Assembly (NCBI GenBank): GCA_043810345.1
Contig: JBDROF010000058.1
Span: 1-5,154, forward strand
Source of the DNA: QYOJ01 sp043810345
Lineage (GTDB): Bacteria; Bacteroidota; Bacteroidia; Bacteroidales; FEN-979
DNA length: 5,154 nucleotides
Reading direction: 5' to 3'
A program made the translations under genes and the position numbers. How positions within the stretch are numbered: position 1 is the stretch's first letter; each line of letters starts with the position of its first letter. The notes beneath the pieces are model-generated. The model was not told the DNA's origin and searched no databases. It worked only from the letters and a program-made list of their open reading frames with translations. Shown here piece by piece: positions 1-5,154 of this stretch.

Positions 1-522
1 GGTTCAAACGGACTGGAAAACGGACAGGCAAAACCGACCTTTATACTCTGGGACGACTGTCACGACCTCATGCCACACCCGGGAACCGGAACGGGCGTGA
101 ACACCACTCCGGGGGCCTCGTATGTGACACCGGAAACCGTGGAGATCTACGTCGAATTCACCAACTGTTCCTATACCCTGGCCCAGTTGGATATTGGCAA
201 CTTCAATCCATTCCTGATGGTCGGATTAACAAGAGGGCATGAGGTGCATCTGCCGGATTACCCTCCCACCAGCCTGGTTGATCCCTCCTGGTTTGGACAG
301 GCACAGGACAATAGCATTCCTTCGCAGGGAAGGTATTATAAGACAGAAACAAACCTGCCCTGGGCCATCAGCATCTATGAAAGCTTTGATTATCCCAAGG
401 AAAAGGCAGATATCGTCAATGCCTACAACCACTTTGTAGAGTGGGCTACCAGCGGTGGATCATCCTACCCCGACTGGTACCAGAACAAACCTGGATACCG
501 GAATAACTCTCTTATCTATTAG
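1..522 (+). CDS. LruC domain-containing protein, C-terminal part (5' end outside window)
   Basis: This is the last 173 residues of a longer protein; the frame is open from base 1 and ends at TAG (520-522), so the true start is upstream of the window. Visible landmarks fit the LruC/DUF4842 C-terminal domain as I recall it: an N-T-x-P-G-A turn followed by a beta strand near residues 33-53, NPF at 69-71, the highly typical GHEVHLPDYPPTS at 79-91, GRYYKTETNLPWAI at 110-123, FDYPKEKADI at 129-138, HFVEWATSGG at 144-153 and DWY at 158-160. Proteins with this domain are usually exported or lipid-anchored surface proteins of Bacteroidota and Leptospira; the domain's biochemical role is unknown. No T9SS sorting tail follows, so any export signal would be in the missing N-terminus. 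It converges on the minus-strand gene at 611-2464, with a palindromic terminator between them. Family assignment is fairly secure; function is not known. Confidence 0.85.
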   Translation, partial: GSNGLENGQAKPTFILWDDCHDLMPHPGTGTGVNTTPGASYVTPETVEIYVEFTNCSYTLAQLDIGNFNPFLMVGLTRGHEVHLPDYPPTSLVDPSWFGQAQDNSIPSQGRYYKTETNLPWAISIYESFDYPKEKADIVNAYNHFVEWATSGGSSYPDWYQNKPGYRNNSLIY

Positions 523-551
523 AGAGCTTTTTCTCCATATATACCCGTTAA

Positions 552-591
552 AAGAGGAGGCTGTCTTAAAATTTTAAGACAGCCTCCTCTT
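552..591. terminator. 40-bp perfect palindrome, probable bidirectional terminator
   Basis: Positions 552-571 (AAGAGGAGGCTGTCTTAAAA) are followed directly by their exact reverse complement at 572-591. The transcript of either strand would fold into a long hairpin with a GC-rich lower stem and an A/U-rich tip. It lies 30 nt after the stop of the LruC gene and 20 nt beyond the stop of the convergent minus-strand gene, as expected for a shared intrinsic terminator. The minus-strand transcript leaves the stem into a short U-run (TCTTTTAAC). The plus-strand transcript has only a weak one (CTTCC), so termination may be stronger for the minus-strand gene. A small second dyad, AAAAGA-GG-TCTTTT at 599-612, overlaps that gene's stop codon. 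Termination is inferred from structure and position. Confidence 0.8.
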
Positions 592-610
592 CCTGATCAA
601 AAGAGGTCTT

Positions 611-2464
611 TTACTTCTTCACAAACTTCACATTGGAGATTCCTTGATCCGTTACCGTGCGCACGAAGTAAATACCGTTCGTAAGGTTCCGGATATCCAG
701 TTTTGTTCCGATTCCTTTGTACAGTACCTTCCCACTGAAATCGGTGATCTGGACAGAGGAGATGGCGTTATCAGATTTGATGGTAATGAAATCCGTTGCC
801 GGATTCGGGTAAATCATCACGCTGGTCTTGCCAACCTCTTCAATTCCTACACCAACCACATCCAGCTCCACGGGAACATCCAGGATAGGAGTAGCAGGGT
901 CGTTACTGAGGAAGCGGATGAAAGCGTTATAGGTGCCCACATCAAGATCGGTAGCATCGTACTCTACATCGATAATTTCACTGGCAAGTGCAGGCAGGAG
1001 GCCTGAAGTGGGAGTAGCAGAGAGCCACTGTGAAATCGGATCACCTTCCAGGTGGGCACGGATATTCCAGTTGTACATCAGGGCAGGGTTGTTCCCCAGG
1101 TGTGTCCAGCCCACTCCGGTGCTCAGGAAGTCACCGTTGGAGTTGTAGTTTGTACCGTCGTCAGTACCAGGAATATAGATACCGGTAACTTCCTGCGTAA
1201 ACTCATAACCTACCCAGATATCTTCGCCCGTAATCATAACGGGAGTGGTCAGGGTAATGGTCGACCAGGAAGCCTGCGGAGCGGTGAAGGTCTGCTCATA
1301 CAACAGCTCACCGGGTTCATAGGAGGTGCCCATACCATAGATCTTAATGGTTTTCGTGTTTGTACCTGTAGGATTCTGATCATAGAGATAGATCTCAACG
1401 GAAATCAACTCCATTCCTGCATAGGGAACCGTCATGGCGCTCGGGAACCGGGCAGCTACGGTTACGGTTACAGGTGCTGAACTCCAGCCAATGGCGCTGG
1501 CATTGTCGCCATCATAGTGGAGAACGGCGGTTGCTTCCGAGTTAGAGGGTCCACCGGCTACAGGATTCGGATCAGCGGTTGCACCCGAAACAGGATTCTT
1601 GGGCGAGTAAGAGAGAACAAATCCGGAGTTAACCGGAGTGGTTTCGATCGCGTCGATATCATAAATGATGCTCAGATTCCAAACGAGATCAGATTCGCCG
1701 GTGTTTTGAACGGTCAACTGATCGCTTTGGGTACCTCCTGCTACAACCCAGTTACTCAGGTTATCAGGGGTTACCGTGATCTCGGGATCGCCGCCGCCGC
1801 CGGTCTGGGCATAATAGACATCATCGAAATAGTACTTTGGGTTGTCGGCTCCGGCAGCCCCGGCATAAAAGTCAATCCCTCCCAACTGGTTGGTACCGGC
1901 CGTACCGTTGGACAGATAACTAAAGGGCCATTCATAGAACAGGGTTCCGTCAATATAAAGCTTAATGATATCGGCATCGATGTCGATCTCGTGCTTCACC
2001 TCAAACCAGGTATTTTTCGAATAGGTCCCGTTGATAGTACTACCACCTACCCACAGGTCGATGGTCCCATCGGTATTGAAATAGCACTCCATGGCCCATT
2101 CAATCCCGGGGGATTCAAAGTGCTGGATGTTGTAATATCCGGCATAGTTGGTTTCAATGTACATCCACCAGGTCACTTCATATTGTCCGGCTGTCTTGTT
2201 TCCCAATAGTAGCAGCAAGTCGGTCGCACCACCGGTTTCGTCAACCAGCGCTGATTTGGAAGGAGAGGATGCAAAGTCGTCCACCACCTTCGCATCTTCC
2301 CCTGATCCGGGATTGTTTGACCAGGTTTCATACCATTCGGGATTCTCTACGGCCAGGTAGTCTCCCACGTCGTAGGATTCCATGTCATCTTCAAAAAGAA
2401 CGGTTTGTGCGTAACTGCCAAACCCGATGAAGATGGCAAGCAATAAAAGATAGATTTTTTTCAT
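611..2464 (-). CDS. Secreted multidomain protein with T9SS type A sorting tail, function unknown
   Basis: A 617-residue exported protein. I start it at the ATG at 2464, giving the textbook signal peptide MKKIYLLLLAIFIGFGSYAQ with probable cleavage after Q20. An in-frame ATG three codons upstream (2473) would add only MFI. Neither start has a Shine-Dalgarno sequence. Residues 21-220 look like a concanavalin/LamG-type jelly roll, with a KLYIDGTLFYEW strand and a closing YYFDDVYY. A short glycine linker (222-225, four GGC-type codons) follows. Residues 228-266 (ITVTP, LTVQNTGESDLVWNLSI) and 480-536 (WLSATPTSG, VGTYNAFIRFLSNDP, VPVELDV) look like two parts of one BACON/Ig-like domain, separated by a beta-rich module around 312-473 that resembles a module I recall from other T9SS cargo. 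Residues 549-617 (IYPNPATDFI to the terminal KFVKK) form a Por-type C-terminal sorting domain, normally removed when cargo crosses the outer membrane. No catalytic motif is evident; carbohydrate or surface binding is only a guess. Confidence 0.9.
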   Translation of the reverse strand: MKKIYLLLLAIFIGFGSYAQTVLFEDDMESYDVGDYLAVENPEWYETWSNNPGSGEDAKVVDDFASSPSKSALVDETGGATDLLLLLGNKTAGQYEVTWWMYIETNYAGYYNIQHFESPGIEWAMECYFNTDGTIDLWVGGSTINGTYSKNTWFEVKHEIDIDADIIKLYIDGTLFYEWPFSYLSNGTAGTNQLGGIDFYAGAAGADNPKYYFDDVYYAQTGGGGDPEITVTPDNLSNWVVAGGTQSDQLTVQNTGESDLVWNLSIIYDIDAIETTPVNSGFVLSYSPKNPVSGATADPNPVAGGPSNSEATAVLHYDGDNASAIGWSSAPVTVTVAARFPSAMTVPYAGMELISVEIYLYDQNPTGTNTKTIKIYGMGTSYEPGELLYEQTFTAPQASWSTITLTTPVMITGEDIWVGYEFTQEVTGIYIPGTDDGTNYNSNGDFLSTGVGWTHLGNNPALMYNWNIRAHLEGDPISQWLSATPTSGLLPALASEIIDVEYDATDLDVGTYNAFIRFLSNDPATPILDVPVELDVVGVGIEEVGKTSVMIYPNPATDFITIKSDNAISSVQITDFSGKVLYKGIGTKLDIRNLTNGIYFVRTVTDQGISNVKFVKK

Positions 2465-2507
2465 AATGAACATTTGTTAGTGAATAATGAATACTTACTT
2501 TCCACTA

Positions 2508-2542
2508 CAAACTTACAAAAGAAATTTATTCTCCGATCCAAA
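2508..2542 (-). promoter_or_regulatory. Putative Bacteroidota-type promoter of the T9SS-tail gene
   Basis: Read on the minus strand, TAAGTTTG (2515-2508) matches all fixed positions of the Bacteroidota -7 consensus TAnnTTTG. A TTTG (2542-2539) lies 23 nt upstream as a candidate -33 element, at the long end of the spacing reported for Bacteroidota promoters. Transcription would begin near 2500, leaving a leader of roughly 35 nt before the ATG at 2464. The -33 candidate sits a few bases from the region used by the divergent ffh promoter. The motif match is visible in the sequence; activity is inferred. Confidence 0.5.
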
Positions 2543-2544
2543 TA

Positions 2545-2573
2545 TTCGACAAAATTCTTTATTCCTACCTTTG
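2545..2573 (+). promoter_or_regulatory. Putative Bacteroidota-type promoter of ffh
   Basis: TACCTTTG at 2566-2573 matches TAnnTTTG and is followed by CACC, a context often seen at Bacteroidota housekeeping promoters. The -33 side is weak: TTCGAC at 2545-2550 is the nearest TTG-like stretch, with one mismatch, at workable spacing. The predicted start near 2580 would give a leader of about 25 nt before the ffh ATG. That leader contains no AGGAGG-like ribosome site, which is usual in this phylum. Confidence 0.6.
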
Positions 2574-2605
2574 CACCATTGCATTTAAATAGCGACAGAT
2601 AAGTT

Positions 2606-3940
2606 ATGTTTGAAGGATTAAGTGATAAACTCGACAAGGCGTTCAAGGTTCTCAAAGGACATGGGCACATCACCGAGATCAATGTGGCAGAAACGTTGAA
2701 AGATGTCAGGAAAGCATTGCTGGATGCTGACGTCAGCTATAAGATTGCCAAGCAGTTTACAGATGATATCAAAGAAAAGGCACTGGGACAGAATGTGTTA
2801 ACTGCCGTATCCCCCGGTCAGCTGATGGTGAAGATCATTCATGACGAGTTGACTGCTCTGATGGGGGGAGAGCAGTCGGAGATCAACCTGAAAGGCGATC
2901 CGGCCATCGTACTGATCGCAGGGCTGCAGGGTTCCGGAAAAACCACCTTCTCAGCAAAATTGGCCAACCATCTGAAGACCAAACGGAATAAAAAGGCTCT
3001 TCTGGTTGCTGGCGACGTATACAGGCCGGCTGCCATCGATCAGCTTAAGGTGCTGGGGGAGCAGATTGGGGTGCAGGTATTCACGGAGGAGGGGAGTAAA
3101 GAGCCGGTGAAGATTGCGAAGAATGCCGTGAAATATGCCAGGGAATACGGATATCAGGTCGTTATTGTGGATACGGCAGGCCGGCTCGCCATCGATGAGG
3201 AGATGATGAAAGAGATTGCGGCCATCAAACAGGCAACCAGTCCGCACGAGATCCTCTTTGTGGTCGACTCGATGACCGGTCAGGATGCAGTCAATACAGC
3301 CAAAGCGTTCAACGACTTGCTGGATTTCAATGGGGTGGTACTCACCAAACTCGACGGAGATACCCGGGGTGGAGCCGCCCTCAGCATCAAAGCGGTCGTG
3401 AACAAGCCGATCAAGTTTGTCGGGATCGGAGAGAAGATGGATGCCATTGATGTCTTTTATCCAGCCCGGATGGCTGACCGGATCCTGGGAATGGGCGATA
3501 TTGTCTCACTCGTTGAAAAAGCCCAGGAGCAATATGACGAAGAGGAGGCAAAGCAGCTTCAGAAGAAGATCGCCAAGAATCAGTTCGATTTCAATGACTT
3601 CCTGGCTCAGGTCAAGCAGATCAAAAAGATGGGGAACGTGAAGGATCTGATGGGGATGATTCCCGGCATGGGAAAAGCGATCCGCGACCTCGACATCGAC
3701 GACAATGCGTTCAAAGGGATTGAGGCCATCATCCATTCCATGACACCGCTGGAACGATCAGACCCTTCGGTGATGAACGGCAGCCGCCGAAGACGTATCG
3801 CGGAAGGCGCCGGCTCCACCATCCAGGATGTCAACCGGTTACTGAAACAATTCGATGATACCCGCAAAATGATGCGGATGATGACCACCAACAAAGGCCG
3901 GAATATGGGGCAGATGATGAAAAACATGAAGAGAAACTAA
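2606..3940 (+). CDS. ffh: Signal recognition particle protein Ffh (SRP54 GTPase)
   Basis: Ffh binds the SRP RNA and the signal sequences of nascent membrane and exported proteins, then docks with the receptor FtsY in a GTP-dependent way to deliver ribosomes to the SecYEG translocon. The 444-residue length is normal for the family. The start is secure because MFEGLSDKLDKAF is the usual N-domain opening. The helical N domain covers about 1-88. The NG GTPase has P-loop GLQGSGKT (106-113), insertion-box DVYRPAA (137-143), DTAGR (189-193), TKLD (247-250) running into DGDTRGG (250-256), and GIGE (273-276). The M domain spans about 325-440, with a methionine- and glycine-rich finger loop at 341-357 (KMGNVKDLMGMIPGMGK), the RNA-binding SRRRRIAEGAGS at 393-404 and a Met-rich tail (422-441). 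All key residues are present. It is divergent from the T9SS-tail gene and has its own promoter motif. The partner 4.5S/SRP RNA gene is not in this window. Confidence 0.98.
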   Translation: MFEGLSDKLDKAFKVLKGHGHITEINVAETLKDVRKALLDADVSYKIAKQFTDDIKEKALGQNVLTAVSPGQLMVKIIHDELTALMGGEQSEINLKGDPAIVLIAGLQGSGKTTFSAKLANHLKTKRNKKALLVAGDVYRPAAIDQLKVLGEQIGVQVFTEEGSKEPVKIAKNAVKYAREYGYQVVIVDTAGRLAIDEEMMKEIAAIKQATSPHEILFVVDSMTGQDAVNTAKAFNDLLDFNGVVLTKLDGDTRGGAALSIKAVVNKPIKFVGIGEKMDAIDVFYPARMADRILGMGDIVSLVEKAQEQYDEEEAKQLQKKIAKNQFDFNDFLAQVKQIKKMGNVKDLMGMIPGMGKAIRDLDIDDNAFKGIEAIIHSMTPLERSDPSVMNGSRRRRIAEGAGSTIQDVNRLLKQFDDTRKMMRMMTTNKGRNMGQMMKNMKRN

Positions 3941-3942
3941 GG

Positions 3943-4090
3943 AAAACTCCAAATAGCAAATACCAAATAACAAATAAATTCCAATTTCCAAGTTCCAATT
4001 ATCTTTAGGAATGCCAAGTCAAGAAATCTGGTGCTTGATTATTGGAGCTTGATTATTATTTGTATTTTGGAGCTTGATATTTGAGATTTT
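3943..4090. repeat. Intergenic imperfect inverted repeat made of 7-base units (element 1)
   Basis: This A/T-rich element starts 3 nt after the ffh stop and fills most of the gap to folD. The left arm is in exact 7-base phase: four CAAATAN units (3950-3977), then three NTTCCAA units (3978-3998). The right arm carries reverse-complement units in mirror order: TTGGAGC (4042-4048), TTATTTG (4056-4062) and ATATTTG (4077-4083), with more degenerate units between. Without gaps, 3943-3992 pairs with 4041-4090 at about two thirds of positions (34 of 50 by hand count). The core is roughly 4001-4030. The right arm contains TTGGAGCTTGAT twice (4042-4053 and 4067-4078). CCAAATAACAAATAA (3963-3977) recurs in element 2. 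I see no ORF or convincing promoter in it. It may act as a terminator or RNA-stabilising hairpin, or be a non-coding mobile or expanding repeat; function is unknown. Confidence 0.85.
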
Positions 4091-4122
4091 ACCAACACAG
4101 AATTTAATATAAAGTATTGAAT

Positions 4123-4995
4123 ATGATCCTTCTAGATGGCAAAGAACTTGCAGCCAAAATCAAATCCGAGATCGCCCAGGAGGTAGCTGAAATGGTTGAC
4201 CGGGGGGGTAAGGCTCCTCACCTGGCTGCAGTCCTGGTGGGCGAAGACCCTGCCAGTCAGACCTATGTGGCATCCAAAGAGAAGAATAGTCATGCCGTTG
4301 GCATGCTGTCATCCATCTACCGGTATCCCGACTCTATCCGTGAACCGGAATTGCTGGAGGTAGTTGACTTTCTGAACAACGACAATGACATTGACGGATT
4401 CATTGTACAACTTCCGCTTCCCAAACACATAAATGAACAGAAGGTGATAGAACGGATCCTCCCCGCCAAAGACATCGATGGGTTCCATCCGGTCAACCTG
4501 GGCCGGATGATGCTTGGACTACCTGCCTTGCTACCCGCTACCCCCATGGGTATCATGACCATGCTGGAGCAGTGGGATATTGAAACTGCCGGGAAGAACT
4601 GTGTGGTCCTCGGGAGAAGCCATATCGTGGGAACCCCGATCAGCATTCTGCTCTCACGGAAAGCCACTCCTGGTAATTGTACGGTGACACTGTGTCACAG
4701 CTTTACGAGGGATATTGCGAAACATACACGGGAAGCCGATATCTTGATTGTCGCTATGGGGAGACAACATTTCGTGACAGGTGATATGGTGAAGAGGGAT
4801 GCGGTTGTGATTGATGTAGGGATGCACAGAATACCGGACGAATCAAAAAAATCAGGCTTCCGTCTTACCGGTGATGTCGACTTCGAAAAGGTCAGCAAAA
4901 AATGCAGCTACATCACCCCCGTACCTGGCGGTGTGGGACCGATGACGATCGTATCGCTATTGCAGAATACACTTAAGGCCGCAAAAAAGGCTTAA
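4123..4995 (+). CDS. folD: Bifunctional methylenetetrahydrofolate dehydrogenase / methenyltetrahydrofolate cyclohydrolase FolD
   Basis: FolD catalyses the NADP-linked oxidation of 5,10-methylene-THF to 5,10-methenyl-THF and its hydrolysis to 10-formyl-THF, supplying cytosolic one-carbon units for purine and formyl-methionine synthesis. I start at the ATG at 4123 (MILLDGKELA), giving 290 residues, normal for the family. A TTG two codons upstream is less likely. Motifs: TYVASKEK at 47-54 with the catalytic-type Y48 and K52, VQLPLP (95-100), KDIDGFHPVNLG (116-127) with the conserved aspartate at 119, ATPMGI (139-144), Rossmann-type GRSHIVGTP (164-172) and TPVPGGVGPMT (265-275). ATPxG instead of the common CTPxG is, as I recall, usual in Bacteroidota homologues. 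No Shine-Dalgarno sequence or clear own promoter is visible, so it may be co-transcribed with ffh through the 182-nt repeat-filled gap, or start from an unrecognised promoter within it. Inverted-repeat elements flank it on both sides. Confidence 0.98.
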   Translation: MILLDGKELAAKIKSEIAQEVAEMVDRGGKAPHLAAVLVGEDPASQTYVASKEKNSHAVGMLSSIYRYPDSIREPELLEVVDFLNNDNDIDGFIVQLPLPKHINEQKVIERILPAKDIDGFHPVNLGRMMLGLPALLPATPMGIMTMLEQWDIETAGKNCVVLGRSHIVGTPISILLSRKATPGNCTVTLCHSFTRDIAKHTREADILIVAMGRQHFVTGDMVKRDAVVIDVGMHRIPDESKKSGFRLTGDVDFEKVSKKCSYITPVPGGVGPMTIVSLLQNTLKAAKKA

Positions 4996-5154
4996 TAACC
5001 AATAACCAAAAGCCAAATAACAAATAAGATCCAATAGTCAATGTCTAAGCTCCAAAACTATAATGCCGCACATCCTCAACTTCTTCCGTTTGGTGAATTT
5101 GGATAATTGGTCCTTGGTTATTATTTGTTATTTGGCATTTGATATTTGGTAATT
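4993..5154. repeat. Intergenic imperfect inverted repeat made of 7-base units (element 2, may run past window)
   Basis: This is a second member of the family at 3943-4090, in the same orientation relative to transcription, overlapping the folD stop codon. The left arm runs in 7-base phase from 4993 to 5055: CAAATAN-like units (perfect at 5014-5020 and 5021-5027), then NNTCCAA-like units, for example GATCCAA (5028-5034) and GCTCCAA (5049-5055). The right arm mirrors this: TTGGTCC (5107-5113), TTGGTTA (5114-5120), TTATTTG twice (5121-5134), GCATTTG (5135-5141), ATATTTG (5142-5148). GCCAAATAACAAATAA at 5012-5027 pairs perfectly with 5121-5136. Over 4994-5042 against 5106-5154, about three quarters of positions pair (37 of 49 by hand). 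The core, about 5057-5090, differs from that of element 1 and is more GC-rich. The arm reaches the last base of the window, so the right boundary is unknown. No gene is seen in it. Confidence 0.85.

Noticed and set aside
1517..2209. A 230-codon open frame on the plus strand opposite the T9SS-cargo gene, plus other antisense frames in that region
   Set aside because: They lie wholly inside a gene with a signal peptide, recognisable domains and a sorting tail, and their translations show no coherent domain or start context.
3607..3927. Antisense open frame of 106 codons opposite the ffh M domain
   Set aside because: It is a shadow of the conserved Met-rich and Arg-rich coding sequence of ffh; its translation shows no recognisable motif.
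3950..3998. CRISPR-like array reading of the short direct repeats near folD
   Set aside because: The units are 7 bases with no spacers between them, and they are mirrored as an inverted repeat.
4076..4083. GATATTTG as a -7 element of a folD promoter
   Set aside because: It misses the first T of TAnnTTTG, lacks a -33 element at usual spacing, and TATTTG strings recur throughout the repeat arms, so a chance match is likely.
4117..4122. TTG start two codons upstream of the chosen folD start
   Set aside because: The ATG at 4123 gives the usual FolD N-terminus (M-x-L-DGK), and no ribosome-binding sequence favours the TTG.
3941..4122. Possible SRP RNA or other structured RNA gene in the gap after ffh
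   Set aside because: No conserved SRP RNA tetraloop region or symmetric-loop helix is visible; the low-complexity heptads explain the dyad symmetry.
4993..5154. Composite transposon or integron cassette reading, with folD as passenger between two inverted-repeat elements
   Set aside because: There is no transposase or integrase, no target-site duplication and no attC-like core sites, and folD is an ordinary housekeeping gene with normal composition; both elements also have the same internal plan and orientation.

Overview
The window comes from a Bacteroidota chromosome, most likely of the Bacteroidales/Marinilabiliales type; the genus cannot be named from the sequence. The evidence is a secreted protein with a type IX secretion system (T9SS) sorting tail, the C-terminus of a LruC-domain protein, two matches to the Bacteroidota promoter motif TAnnTTTG, and no Shine-Dalgarno sequences ahead of the complete genes.

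Layout: (1) 1-522, plus strand, is the 3' end of a LruC-domain (DUF4842-like) protein whose start lies outside the window. (2) 523-610 separates two convergent genes and holds a perfect 40-bp palindrome, a likely bidirectional terminator. (3) 611-2464, minus strand, is a 617-residue secreted multidomain protein: signal peptide, jelly-roll-like domain, Ig-like domain split by a large beta-rich insert, and T9SS tail. (4) 2465-2605 is a divergent promoter region. (5) 2606-3940, plus strand, is ffh, the signal recognition particle GTPase. (6) 3941-4122 is mostly an imperfect inverted repeat built from 7-base units. (7) 4123-4995, plus strand, is folD, a bifunctional folate C1 enzyme. (8) 4993-5154 is a second copy of the same heptad-built inverted repeat, reaching the window edge.

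The window joins an envelope/secreted-protein side (LruC and T9SS proteins) to two housekeeping genes. Ffh targets nascent membrane proteins to the translocon, and FolD supplies one-carbon folates; the two share direction but no evident biochemical link. All intergenic gaps are under 200 bp and no RNA gene was recognised.

The least ordinary signal is the pair of intergenic elements flanking folD. Each begins at or within 3 nt of a stop codon. Each is made of in-phase heptads, outer CAAATAN units and inner NNTCCAA units, with the reverse-complement units in mirror order on the far side of a unique core. I know no named family that matches, and their function is open.
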